64,000 nucleotides of DNA, from assembly GCF_012931985.1 (NCBI RefSeq), contig NZ_JAAFGM010000009.1:1-64000 (forward strand), in the 5' to 3' direction. Position numbers and translations under genes: made by a program. Numbering within the stretch: the stretch's first letter is position 1; the number at the start of each line of letters is the position of its first letter. The stretch comes from Candidatus Roseilinea sp. NK_OTU-006. GTDB lineage: Bacteria > Chloroflexota > Anaerolineae > J036 > Brachytrichaceae. Under the pieces are notes generated by a model. It did not search any database. It saw only the letters and a program-made list of their open reading frames with translations, and was not told the origin of the DNA. Below are positions 1 to 7,534 of this stretch, piece after piece.

Positions 1-2
1 CA

Positions 3-206
3 TGTGCCGGACAAGGAGAACGCCCAAAAAAACGCCAACGCAAGCCGGGCCGACGCAAGTCGCGCCGCTGGGTGGTCGAAGTGACTCATTCATGGCTCAA
101 TCGCTTTCGTCGGTTGCTGATTCGCTGGGAGAAGAAGGCGAGCAATTATCTGTCCCTGCTGTTTTTCGCCTGCGCCATCATCTGTTGGCGCAAATGCGAG
201 GTTTAG
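3..206 (+). mobile_element. C-terminal end of an IS5-type transposase (partial)
   Basis: The frame open from base 3 to the TAG at 204-206 encodes about 67 residues. They include RRWVVEVTHSWLNRFRRLL followed by RWEKKASNYLSLL, which is the C-terminal signature of IS5-family DDE transposases (the conserved E plus HSWxxRFRRLxxRxEK block). The gene is cut by the window edge, so it is unknown whether the element is intact. The bases after the stop (about 204-220) may be the right inverted repeat, because the element must end before the riboswitch at 233. Family assignment rests on the motif only. Confidence 0.8.
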
Positions 207-232
207 AGATAGGCTCTTAATCAATTAAACAA

Positions 233-330
233 TCACACGGGGAGCTTGGTGCAACCAGGCTGAGAGGAGAGCTGTTAGCTCTCGACCCGTTGAACCTGAT
301 CCAGATAATGCTGGCGCAGGAATGTGGTGA
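233..330 (+). promoter_or_regulatory. TPP riboswitch (THI element)
   Basis: The sequence carries the conserved thi-box blocks in order. These are GGGGAGC near 239, GGCTGAGA near 258, a variable hairpin around AGAGCTGTTAGCTCT, then ACCCGTTGAACCTGATC and the AGATAATGCTGGCGCAGGAA block. The ends TCACAC and GTGGTGA can close helix P1. Thiamine pyrophosphate binding to this aptamer normally represses thiamine genes. Here it is followed by an intrinsic terminator and then a TenA-like gene, so transcription attenuation is the likely mechanism. Confidence 0.95.
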
Positions 331-345
331 GCGGTTACATCTAAA

Positions 346-374
346 ACACCCTCTGCACAGCAGAGGGTGTTTTT
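346..374 (+). terminator. Riboswitch expression-platform terminator
   Basis: A perfect 10-bp stem (ACACCCTCTG at 346-355 with CAGAGGGTGT at 361-370) and a 5-base loop are followed by TTTTGTTT. It sits between the TPP aptamer and the GGAGGT ribosome binding site at 379-384, as expected for a ligand-controlled Rho-independent terminator. Confidence 0.93.
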
Positions 375-394
375 GTTTGGAGGTTACGCTAGCT

Positions 395-1147
395 ATGACC
401 GAACAACTTGTTATCCAAGATTCAGCCAGACTGCTACAAGACTTGAATCGCGAACTGCAGCCCCTTCTGCAGCGCATCGTGACACACCGTTACGTGCAAG
501 CCCTAGAGGAAGGGCGTGTGCCTCGAGAAGCATTGAAGACTCTGGCCACTCAGCAGTACCACATCGTGTCCCACGGTTTGCAAAACATCGCGCTGTTGCT
601 AGCTCGCTATGGCCATCAACCCAGTCGCAAGAAGCTCAACGAGTTCCTACAAGCTGAGTTCGCCGTCTGCGAAGCAGTGCTCACCTTTGCCGAGGCGCTC
701 GGCTTGAGCGAGGTGGATCTACAGGCCGGGCCGATGCTGCTCGAGGCCATGATGTTCAGCTACTACGAGACGTTCATGTGCCTGTACGGCAGCGATGCAG
801 ACCTGATCACTGCGTTTTACTTCGACGCAAAGGTATGGATCGCGAATGCCATGCGTGTCAGCCGCGCGTTGCAAATGCACTACGGCCTCAGCCGCGAGGC
901 CGTGCGCTTCTTCGAAATGTACGCCAACTATCAGCCCAAAGACGAAGAGGTGTTGCCCTACATTCAGAGCGCGCTGGAGCGAGGGGCGGCATTGGGGGAT
1001 TGCCCGGGATGTAAGCCGGACACACTAAACTTGCAGGCGGCCCTCGACCGGGGCGTGACGGCTCAGCAGATCCGCGAGTCCACGCGGCTGCTGCTTGAGA
1101 GCGAGTGGCATTTCTGGGAGGCGATGGCCAAAGTCGCTGAGGTGTGA
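395..1147 (+). CDS. tenA: TenA/PqqC-like protein (thiamine salvage, TPP-riboswitch controlled)
   Basis: This is a 250-residue all-helical protein of the heme-oxygenase-like TenA/PqqC superfamily. TenA enzymes hydrolyse thiamine or aminopyrimidine breakdown products for salvage of the HMP moiety. Family features are the early Q-Q-YH helix (TQQYHIVSHGLQN, about residues 52-64), a central Y-Y-ET segment (about 123-131) and the C-terminal RESTRLLLESEWHFWEAM helix with its glutamates. The ATG at 395 is chosen because GGAGGT lies 10 bases upstream; longer frames run back into the riboswitch. No other thi gene is adjacent. I could not place the TenA active-site Cys with certainty, so it may be a TenA_E-type enzyme or a PqqC-like relative. 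The riboswitch is the strongest functional clue. Confidence 0.8.
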   Translation: MTEQLVIQDSARLLQDLNRELQPLLQRIVTHRYVQALEEGRVPREALKTLATQQYHIVSHGLQNIALLLARYGHQPSRKKLNEFLQAEFAVCEAVLTFAEALGLSEVDLQAGPMLLEAMMFSYYETFMCLYGSDADLITAFYFDAKVWIANAMRVSRALQMHYGLSREAVRFFEMYANYQPKDEEVLPYIQSALERGAALGDCPGCKPDTLNLQAALDRGVTAQQIRESTRLLLESEWHFWEAMAKVAEV

Positions 1148-1161
1148 GCGCGGGTCAGGCA

Positions 1162-1863
1162 TCAGCGGAGCGCGATGAGCCGATCTTGATCATCAAATTC
1201 AGCCACCAGTTGCTGCGGCGCGCCGGCGCCGAGCAGGGAGCGGGGCGCCGCCTTCGTCGTTGCGATGATGTGCCGGCCTTCCTCGCGCACATCCAGCCGA
1301 TAGAACTGTAAGTAGCTGAGCAACGCCGCGCGCGGGTGGTGCACCGGGTATCGAGATAGGAAGGCAGGGAAGATGCGCACGATGCGCGGGATCGGCCGGG
1401 CGACCGAGCGCTTATAGCGCGGGTCTTTGATCAGCAAGTAGAGCGCGCCGCGCGGGTAGGGCGCACGGAAGAAACAACCGGCGCGCTGCACACCGCAAGC
1501 GACCATCGCGATGTGCTGCGGGTTCACCTCCGGCGTAATCGGTAACTCGGGCGTGGTGAGTTCGGGCACGTCGTCGGCTGCGCCGAATGCCCTTAACTCG
1601 TTCGCCGACTTCAGCAGCGCGGCCGGAATGTTGCTCGGGTTGGCCCAACCCCATAGCCACGTTCGGCTATCTTCCGACTCGGTGCCTAGCACTTGTACGT
1701 TCAACTGGAGGTCTTCTGCATGAGGCCGGCGGAAGGCGAGCACGCCGCTATTCAGGTCGAACGCCCAGCCGCACTTGCCCAGCATGGCATCGAGGTAGAT
1801 TTGCTTATCGAACGATGCCGAGCCGTGTTTGGTGAATAGGTCTTCGAATGTTTGTGAGGCCAT
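1162..1863 (-). CDS. DUF6882-like protein of unknown function
   Basis: A protein of about 233 residues containing SRTWLWGWANPSNIPAALL followed by ANELRAFG. This resembles the W-WGWANP...LR..G core of DUF6882 proteins. No signal peptide, membrane segment or catalytic motif was recognised. The frame can extend to 1947, but the part before the ATGs at 1875 and 1863 looks like upstream DNA. No clear Shine-Dalgarno sequence is seen before either, so the start is uncertain. The gene is convergent with tenA (15 bases apart), so it is unlikely to share its regulation. The role is unknown. Confidence 0.6.
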   Translation of the reverse strand: MASQTFEDLFTKHGSASFDKQIYLDAMLGKCGWAFDLNSGVLAFRRPHAEDLQLNVQVLGTESEDSRTWLWGWANPSNIPAALLKSANELRAFGAADDVPELTTPELPITPEVNPQHIAMVACGVQRAGCFFRAPYPRGALYLLIKDPRYKRSVARPIPRIVRIFPAFLSRYPVHHPRAALLSYLQFYRLDVREEGRHIIATTKAAPRSLLGAGAPQQLVAEFDDQDRLIALR

Positions 1864-2029
1864 CGCTTGTGGCATGTCAGTCCCAGCCCGACGGACTGCG
1901 GCGTATGGTGGCCAATCTGCGCTACATGTATCCCACAGGCTGCGCAAAACGTCAACTCATCTCAAGCCGGCATCCACTCCCGTAATTTGGCATAACTCGT
2001 GATAGGTTGTGCATAAGCACCGATCTGGC

Positions 2030-2084
2030 TGTTTGACTTTGTTTGATCAGACGTTTATAATGTCAGATGTGTACGAATCAAACA
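2030..2084 (+). promoter_or_regulatory. Promoter and candidate DeoR operator
   Basis: TTGACT at 2033-2038 and TATAAT at 2056-2061 are separated by exactly 17 bases, a near-consensus sigma-70-type promoter. The heptamer TGTTTGA occurs at 2030-2036 and 2040-2046, 10 bases apart, and inverted as TCAAACA at 2078-2084. These repeats straddle the promoter and are good candidates for autoregulatory binding of the DeoR-family protein encoded immediately downstream. The binding is inferred. Confidence 0.72.
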
Positions 2085-2845
2085 TACACGCGAATGCCCG
2101 GCAGCAGGTGATTCTGCAACTCCTGGAAAGGCAGAGTGTGGTGCGCGTTGCTGAGCTATGCGAACGCTTTGGCGTCTCCGACATGACCGTGCGGCGCGAC
2201 CTGCAAGAGTTGGAACAGGCCGGGTTGATCCGCCGCACATATGGCGGGGCGGTGAGCGCGCGCGGGCGCAGCTTCGAGCCGCCCTTCCCTGCGCGCGTGG
2301 CCACAAACCAAGCGCAGAAGCAACGCATTGGCCAGATGGCTGCGTCCTTAGTGCAAGACGGCGACAGCGTGGCGCTGGATGTCGGCACGACCACGTTGGA
2401 GGTGGCGCGCGCACTACGCGATAAGCACAATCTGACCGTGGTGACGCACAGCCTGCCCATCGCGCAGGTGCTGGCCAATCATCCGCTCATTCGCGTCATT
2501 GTGGTCGGCGGGGTGTTGCGCTCGGGTGAGCTTTCGTTGATCGGCCATCTCGCCGAGCGGGCCTATCGCGAGTTCTACGTGGATAAGCTCTTCCTTGGCG
2601 TGGGCGGGCTGAGCCTCAAGGCAGGGCTGACCGAGTTCAACCTGGAAGACGCGCTCGTCAAGCAGGCGATGTTGCAATCGGCCAAAGAGCGCATTGTGGT
2701 TGCCGACGCCAGCAAGCTGGAGCGCGTTGCGTTCGCTTTCATCGGCCCGCTCACCGGCATCAACACCCTGGTGACCGATGCCGATGCCGATGCCCAGGTT
2801 GTGCGACAGATCGAGGAAGCCGGAGTTCGCGTGATGCTTGCATAA
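2060..2845 (+). CDS. DeoR-family transcriptional regulator
   Basis: The protein has an N-terminal winged helix (about residues 13-70) with VAELCERFGVSDMTVRRDLQ as the recognition helix. A DeoR C-terminal sensor domain follows (VALDVGTTTLEVARAL near 110, IVVGGVLR near 150, FLGVGGLS near 180). Such regulators usually respond to a phosphorylated sugar. The adjacent co-directional genes encode a kinase, a dehydrogenase and a sugar ABC transporter, so it probably controls them. The ATG at 2060 lies inside the TATAAT box. Transcription should start near 2068-2069, so the true start may be the GTG at 2069 on a leaderless mRNA. Longer frames back to 2009 lie upstream of the promoter. Confidence 0.92.
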   Translation: MSDVYESNIHANARQQVILQLLERQSVVRVAELCERFGVSDMTVRRDLQELEQAGLIRRTYGGAVSARGRSFEPPFPARVATNQAQKQRIGQMAASLVQDGDSVALDVGTTTLEVARALRDKHNLTVVTHSLPIAQVLANHPLIRVIVVGGVLRSGELSLIGHLAERAYREFYVDKLFLGVGGLSLKAGLTEFNLEDALVKQAMLQSAKERIVVADASKLERVAFAFIGPLTGINTLVTDADADAQVVRQIEEAGVRVMLA

Positions 2846-2872
2846 CGCTTAATCCGAAAGGGGTCATTGAAC

Positions 2873-3688
2873 ATGAGTCACGTGCTGAAAGCGCTCTTTG
2901 AAAATCCCAAGCCCGTCATCGCGATGGTGCATTTCCCGCCGTTGCCCGGGACGCCGCTTTATGATGAGTCGCAGGGGGTGATAGGCATCCTAGAAAGCGT
3001 GCGCCGCGACGTGCGCGTGCTCCTGGACGGCGGCGTGGACGGCCTGTTGTTTTGTAATGAAGGCGACCGCCCGTACGCCTTGCAGGCGGATTTTGAGGCT
3101 GTCGCCGTCATGGCGCGCGTGATCACCGAGACTGCCCCGCGCGACCGCCCCTTCGGCGTGGACTTCCTCTGGGATGCGCGGGCGCCGATTGCGCTTGCGC
3201 TGGCCACCGGCGCGGCGTTCGTGCGCGAAGTATTCACCGGCGTCTACGAGAGCGACATGGGCTTGTGGAATACCAACCCGGCTGCGGTGCTGCGTTACCG
3301 TCGCCACATCGGCGCCGGCCACGTGAAGGTCTTCTACAACATCACGCCGGAGTTCGCCTCGCCCTTGGGGCGTCGCTCGGTAGGGCAGGTGGCTCGCAGC
3401 GCGGTTGTCTCCTCGCTGGCCGATGCGTTGCTCGTCTCCGGGCCGATGGCCGGCGCTGAACCGGACCTTGAGCACTTGCGCGAGGCCAAGGAGGCCACCG
3501 GCGGGCGCGTGCCGGTGCTTCTCAACACGGGCGCACGGGTGGAGAACATTCAACAGTTCCTGTCCGTTGCGGATGGGGTGATCGTGGGATCGGGCTTGAA
3601 GGTGGACGGCTACACCTGGAATCCGGTGGACCCGGATCGGGTGCGGGCCTTCATGGACGCCGTGCGCGAAGCGCGCAAACACGCGTAA
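2873..3688 (+). CDS. BtpA/SgcQ-family TIM-barrel protein
   Basis: A 271-residue protein of the BtpA family. Recognisable blocks are PVIAMVHFPPLPGTPLYD at the N-terminus, DGLLFCNEGDRPY near 55, PFGVDFLWDARAPIALALA near 92, and VLLNTGARVENI with ADGVIVGSGLKVDG near 220-245. The fold is a TIM barrel with a phosphate-binding-like C-terminal half. E. coli SgcQ sits in a sugar operon, while cyanobacterial BtpA was linked to photosystem I stability. No reaction has been firmly assigned to the family. Here it lies between a DeoR regulator and an FGGY kinase, so an isomerase or aldolase-like step on a sugar phosphate is plausible but inferred. ATG 2873 has AAAGGGG about 9 bases upstream. Confidence 0.87.
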   Translation: MSHVLKALFENPKPVIAMVHFPPLPGTPLYDESQGVIGILESVRRDVRVLLDGGVDGLLFCNEGDRPYALQADFEAVAVMARVITETAPRDRPFGVDFLWDARAPIALALATGAAFVREVFTGVYESDMGLWNTNPAAVLRYRRHIGAGHVKVFYNITPEFASPLGRRSVGQVARSAVVSSLADALLVSGPMAGAEPDLEHLREAKEATGGRVPVLLNTGARVENIQQFLSVADGVIVGSGLKVDGYTWNPVDPDRVRAFMDAVREARKHA

Positions 3689-3690
3689 TC

Positions 3691-5205
3691 ATGGCGCGAC
3701 AACTGTTGCTCGGCATTGACATCGGCACCACCGCCACCAAAGCCATCCTCTGTGAGCCGGAGGGGCGCATCGTGGCGGAGGCCGAGGCTGCAGCCGCCCT
3801 GTGTGCGCCGCGCCCAGGGTGGGCCGAAGAAGACGCCGAGGCGTGGTGGCGCAACCTGCCCATCGTCATTCATGCTTGTCTCCAGCAGTCGGCAGCGCAG
3901 GCGTCGGACATCGCGGCAGTAGGAGTGAGCGGCATGGTGCCCACGCTCATCCTCACGGACGACGCCGGGCGCCCCCTGCGCCCTTCGATCCAACAAAATG
4001 ACGCGCGCGCTCATCGTGAAATTGAGGACTTCAAGGCAGCGTGCGACGAGGGGGAGGTGTTGCGCCGCACCGGCAGCGCCATCACGCAGCAAAGCATTGG
4101 TCCGAAACTGCTCTGGCTGCGCCGGCATGAACCCGAGGTGATGCGCCGTGTGCGCCGTGTGATGGGTTCCTATGACTTCATCGTGTATCGCCTGACCGGC
4201 GTTGCCTCGCTCGAGCGCAACTGGGCCTTGGAGAGTGGCCTGTTCGACCTGCAGCGCGAGGATTGGGATGAGGCGATTTTGACCTTAGCCGGCGCAGAGC
4301 GGGCGTGGCTGGGTGAAGTGCGCTGGCCAGCCGACGTCGTGGGCGCGGTCACGCGCGAAGCGGCGGCGTTCACCGGCCTGAAGGCGGGCACGCCCGTCGT
4401 CGCGGGCAGCGCCGATCATATTGCTTCGGCGTTCTCGGCAGGCATACGGGCGCCGGGCGACCTGCTGGTGAAATTGGGCGGCGCGGGGGACATCCTTTAC
4501 TGCCTCGACCGGCTGGAGATTGACCCGCGCTTGTTCCTGGACTACCACCTCATCCCCGGCAAATTCCTCATCAACGGCTGCATGGCTGCCAGCGGCAGCA
4601 TCATCAAATGGTTTCGCCAGGAGTTCGCGCCGCAGATGTCGTATGCAGATTTGGACGCCGAGGCGTCGCAAGTCCCTGCCGGCGCAGAGGGGCTGGTGAT
4701 GTTGCCGTATTTCCTCGGCGAGAAGACCCCCATCCATGATCCCCTTGCCCGCGGCCTGTTCTTGGGCCTCACCTTGTCGCATCGCCGCGCACACCTGTAC
4801 CGCGCCATCCTCGAGGGCATCGCCATGGGGTTTTATCACCACGTGCAGGTATTGGCGGAGCGTGGGCTGAGCATATCGCGCGTGCGCGTGACGAATGGCG
4901 GGGCGCGGTCGGCGCTCTGGAAGCAGATCGTGGCCGACGTGTTGAACCATCCCTTGGAGCAGATCGCGCATCATCCCGGCTCGTCGCTGGGCGCGGCCTT
5001 TGTCGCGGGTAAAGGGATAGGGAGCTTCGCCGGATGGGATGAGATCGAGCGTTTCATCACCATCACCTCGGTCATTCATCCGGCCGCGGAGCGTCATCGG
5101 CGCTACCGCGATCACTTTGAGGTTTATCGCCAGGCGTACGAACGGTTGCGCCCCTTGTTCGTCCGCCTGTCGCTTGCCGACGAAGACGCGCCGGCGCAGA
5201 CGTGA
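3691..5205 (+). CDS. FGGY-family carbohydrate kinase (xylulokinase-like)
   Basis: A 504-residue sugar kinase of the actin-like ATPase fold. The N-terminal phosphate-1 motif is GIDIGTTATKA (residues 8-18). The central AGSADHIASAFSAGI and GGAGDILY blocks, and the C-terminal TNGGARSALWKQIVADVL and GSSLGAAFVAG motifs (about 400-440), bind ATP and sugar. FGGY kinases phosphorylate ketoses or polyols such as xylulose, ribulose, fuculose or glycerol. The exact substrate cannot be read from motifs. The gene starts 2 bases after the BtpA-like stop, so it is in the same operon. Its product is a reasonable candidate effector for the DeoR regulator. Confidence 0.92.
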   Translation: MARQLLLGIDIGTTATKAILCEPEGRIVAEAEAAAALCAPRPGWAEEDAEAWWRNLPIVIHACLQQSAAQASDIAAVGVSGMVPTLILTDDAGRPLRPSIQQNDARAHREIEDFKAACDEGEVLRRTGSAITQQSIGPKLLWLRRHEPEVMRRVRRVMGSYDFIVYRLTGVASLERNWALESGLFDLQREDWDEAILTLAGAERAWLGEVRWPADVVGAVTREAAAFTGLKAGTPVVAGSADHIASAFSAGIRAPGDLLVKLGGAGDILYCLDRLEIDPRLFLDYHLIPGKFLINGCMAASGSIIKWFRQEFAPQMSYADLDAEASQVPAGAEGLVMLPYFLGEKTPIHDPLARGLFLGLTLSHRRAHLYRAILEGIAMGFYHHVQVLAERGLSISRVRVTNGGARSALWKQIVADVLNHPLEQIAHHPGSSLGAAFVAGKGIGSFAGWDEIERFITITSVIHPAAERHRRYRDHFEVYRQAYERLRPLFVRLSLADEDAPAQT

Positions 5206-5230
5206 ACGCAGATCAACTGGAGTAAGGACG

Positions 5231-6028
5231 ATGAAACTCACCGACAAAACCATTGTAGTGACCGGCGCCGCAACCGGCATCGGGCGCGCCATCGCGACGC
5301 GCTTGGCCGCCGAAGGCGCCTGGGTCGCGGTCACCGACCGGGATGAAGCCGGCGCCCATCAGGCGGCTGAGTCCATCCGACAGCACGGCGGCCAGGCTGA
5401 GGCCGTGGCATTGGACGTCACGAATCCCCCCGCCATCGCTCAGGCGATCGCCTTTGTCCTCGCGCGACGCGCGCGGCTCGACGTGTGGGTGAACAACGCC
5501 GGCGTGAGCACCATGAACCGATTCGTGGAGCTTACCGAGCACGACTGGGACTTCAACATGAACGTCAACGCCAAAGGGACCTTCTTGTGCGCACAGCACG
5601 CCGCGCGACAAATGCTGACGCAGCCGCCCGACGCAGCCGGCTTGCGTGGTCGCATCATCAACATCGCCAGCATGGCCGGCAAGCGCGGCAACGCGCCTTT
5701 CCTCGCCCACTACGTCGCTTCCAAGTTCGCCGTCGTCGGCCTCACCCAAGCCATGGCCGGCGAGTTGGCGCCTCAAGGCATCTTGGTGAACGCCGTCTGC
5801 CCCGGCTACGTGCAAACTTCCATGCAAGCGCGCGAACTGGAGTGGGAAGCCCATCTGCGCGGTGCCACGCCGGAAGCCGTGCGCCAGCTTTACATTGCCG
5901 ACACGCCGTTGGGCCGCTTGGAAACGCCGGAGGATGTCGCGCGCGTGGTGTGTTTCCTGGCGTCGGATGATGCCAACTTCATCACCGGTGAGGCCATCAA
6001 CGTGAACGGAGGTGCATGGATGGATTGA
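5231..6028 (+). CDS. Short-chain dehydrogenase/reductase (SDR)
   Basis: A 265-residue classical SDR. It has the NAD(P)-binding motif TGAATGIG (about residues 11-18), NNAG near 94, a catalytic Ser in NIASMAGKRG, the YVASK catalytic Tyr/Lys pair, and a C-terminal NVNGGAWMD. The acidic residue after beta-2 (VTDRDEAG) favours NAD over NADP. The chosen ATG at 5231 follows GGAGTAAGGA; the frame is open much further upstream but overlaps the kinase. It probably oxidises a sugar or polyol in the DeoR-controlled pathway. The substrate is unknown. Confidence 0.92.
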   Translation: MKLTDKTIVVTGAATGIGRAIATRLAAEGAWVAVTDRDEAGAHQAAESIRQHGGQAEAVALDVTNPPAIAQAIAFVLARRARLDVWVNNAGVSTMNRFVELTEHDWDFNMNVNAKGTFLCAQHAARQMLTQPPDAAGLRGRIINIASMAGKRGNAPFLAHYVASKFAVVGLTQAMAGELAPQGILVNAVCPGYVQTSMQARELEWEAHLRGATPEAVRQLYIADTPLGRLETPEDVARVVCFLASDDANFITGEAINVNGGAWMD

Positions 6029-6110
6029 CTCAACACTCTTTCACGACCTGATCGTTCGCCCAAAACTCTTGTTTCGTTTGACCACCAATAACGAGTGAGG
6101 TGTTCAACTG

Positions 6111-7439
6111 ATGAAAGGCCATCGCTTCTCTTTCCTTCTCGGTGCGGCGGCATTGTTGGCTGCTTGCGCAGCGCCTTCAGCCCCCGCCGCCACGACCGTT
6201 CCCACGCGCCCATCTGAGGCTGCTGCAGCGCCGGTCACGCTCAGCATCATCATGGAGCAGGTGCCCGATTACGACATCGTCGCATCGCTGACCCGCCAGT
6301 TCGAGGCAGAGCACCCCAACATCAAGATCACGTTCGATGCCATGCCCTATGACGCCATGCGGGATAAGATTCTGACCTCCGCCTTGGCGCCTTCGGCAAG
6401 CTACGATGTGATCATCGTGGACAATCCGTGGATGGATGAGTTTGCCCGCGCGGGCTTCTTGCTCCCGCTCGATGATTACATCGCGCGGGCGCCGGACTAC
6501 GATTTCAACGATTTTGTCGGGCCGCTGCGCGACATCGGCGTGGTGGACGGCAAGGTCTACGGCGTGCCGTACTACAACTACGCACTTGGCCTGATCGTCC
6601 GCCAAGACCTGTTCGATAACCCCGACTATCAGGCGAAGTTCCAACAGGCGTTCGGCAAACCGCTTCAAGTCCCTACTACCCTAGAGGACTACGTCGCGGT
6701 CGGCAAGTTCTTCAAGTCGCAAGGCATCTTCGGGGCGGCCATGCAACCCCAACGCGGCTACAAAATCTTCGAGGAGTGGAAGAACTGGCTATACGCAGCC
6801 GGCGGCAATCTCCTCGATGCTGCGGGCAACGTCATCATAGACAATGCCGCCGCACAACAGGCCTTGGAGATGTACATTGACATGTACAAGAACGCCGCTC
6901 CGCCCAACTCGGTGAACTGGGGCTTCGATGAAGCCCTGCGCTCCATGTCCAGCGGCGAGTCGGCCACGATGCTCTCGTATAACTGGATGTTGCCCACGCT
7001 GAACAAGTCTGACGGCCCGGCCGGCGAGTTGGCCGGCAAGTTTGCCTTGCACGAAGTCCCCGGCGGCAAGGCGGTGTTGGGGGCGTGGCATTGGGCGATC
7101 CCGAAGAACACGGCCAGCGCGGATGCTGCCTGGACCTACATCGCCTGGATCACCTCGAAGGCGATAGACAAACAGCGGGTGATCGCCGGCGGCGCGCCGA
7201 CGCGCGTCAGCGTAATGCAGGATCGCGAGGTGTGGGAGAAGGGCTTCGGACAGCAATACTACGAGACCGTGCTGAAAATCCTGGAGGATGCCGAACCCCT
7301 CGCCCGCGGCGCGCGCGCCGAGGAGATCATCAACGAGGTCGGCACAGAGCTGAACAGCGCTGTGGCTGGCGAGAAGGACGTGGCGGCGGCCCTTGCCGCT
7401 GCTGCGCAAAAGACGCGCGCCATCCTCGCGCGCCCTTAA
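6111..7439 (+). CDS. Sugar ABC transporter substrate-binding lipoprotein
   Basis: A 442-residue CUT1-type binding protein (solute-binding family 1). A lipoprotein signal with the lipobox LLAAC places the acylated Cys at residue 19, followed by an Ala/Pro/Thr-rich tether. The mature part has the typical VTLSIIMEQVPDYDIVASLTRQFEAEHPNIKI opening in pieces and an aromatic-rich mid-section (FEEWKNWLYAAGG) suited to carbohydrate stacking. It feeds the two permeases downstream. GAGGTG sits about 9 bases before the ATG. The upstream gap contains a TTGTTTCGTTTGA stretch (6069-6081) resembling the repeats at the DeoR promoter. The sugar is not identifiable. Confidence 0.93.
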   Translation: MKGHRFSFLLGAAALLAACAAPSAPAATTVPTRPSEAAAAPVTLSIIMEQVPDYDIVASLTRQFEAEHPNIKITFDAMPYDAMRDKILTSALAPSASYDVIIVDNPWMDEFARAGFLLPLDDYIARAPDYDFNDFVGPLRDIGVVDGKVYGVPYYNYALGLIVRQDLFDNPDYQAKFQQAFGKPLQVPTTLEDYVAVGKFFKSQGIFGAAMQPQRGYKIFEEWKNWLYAAGGNLLDAAGNVIIDNAAAQQALEMYIDMYKNAAPPNSVNWGFDEALRSMSSGESATMLSYNWMLPTLNKSDGPAGELAGKFALHEVPGGKAVLGAWHWAIPKNTASADAAWTYIAWITSKAIDKQRVIAGGAPTRVSVMQDREVWEKGFGQQYYETVLKILEDAEPLARGARAEEIINEVGTELNSAVAGEKDVAAALAAAAQKTRAILARP

Positions 7440-7450
7440 GGCTTTCCGAT

Positions 7451-7501
7451 GGCGTCGGCGCGCTGTAGGCAAACCACCCTAGCGCCTTGCGCGCCGACGC
7501 C
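7451..7501 (+). other. Intercistronic 13-bp hairpin between binding protein and permease genes
   Basis: GGCGTCGGCGCGC at 7451-7463 is perfectly complementary to GCGCGCCGACGCC at 7489-7501, with a 25-base loop that itself contains AGGC/GCCT. No T-run follows. Such hairpins after binding-protein genes usually protect the upstream mRNA or partly attenuate transcription, giving more binding protein than permease. The function here is inferred. Confidence 0.75.
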
Positions 7502-7534
7502 ACGCCGCGCGCACCGACGCTGAAAGACTCGCCT

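Noticed and set aside
2990-3682. 230-residue minus-strand frame opposite the BtpA-like gene
   Set aside because: No recognisable domain, His/Gly-rich, and fully antisense to a well-supported gene.
4285-5334. 349-residue open frame on the minus strand
   Set aside because: It is antisense to the FGGY kinase and the SDR start. No motif is seen, and the plus-strand genes are clear.
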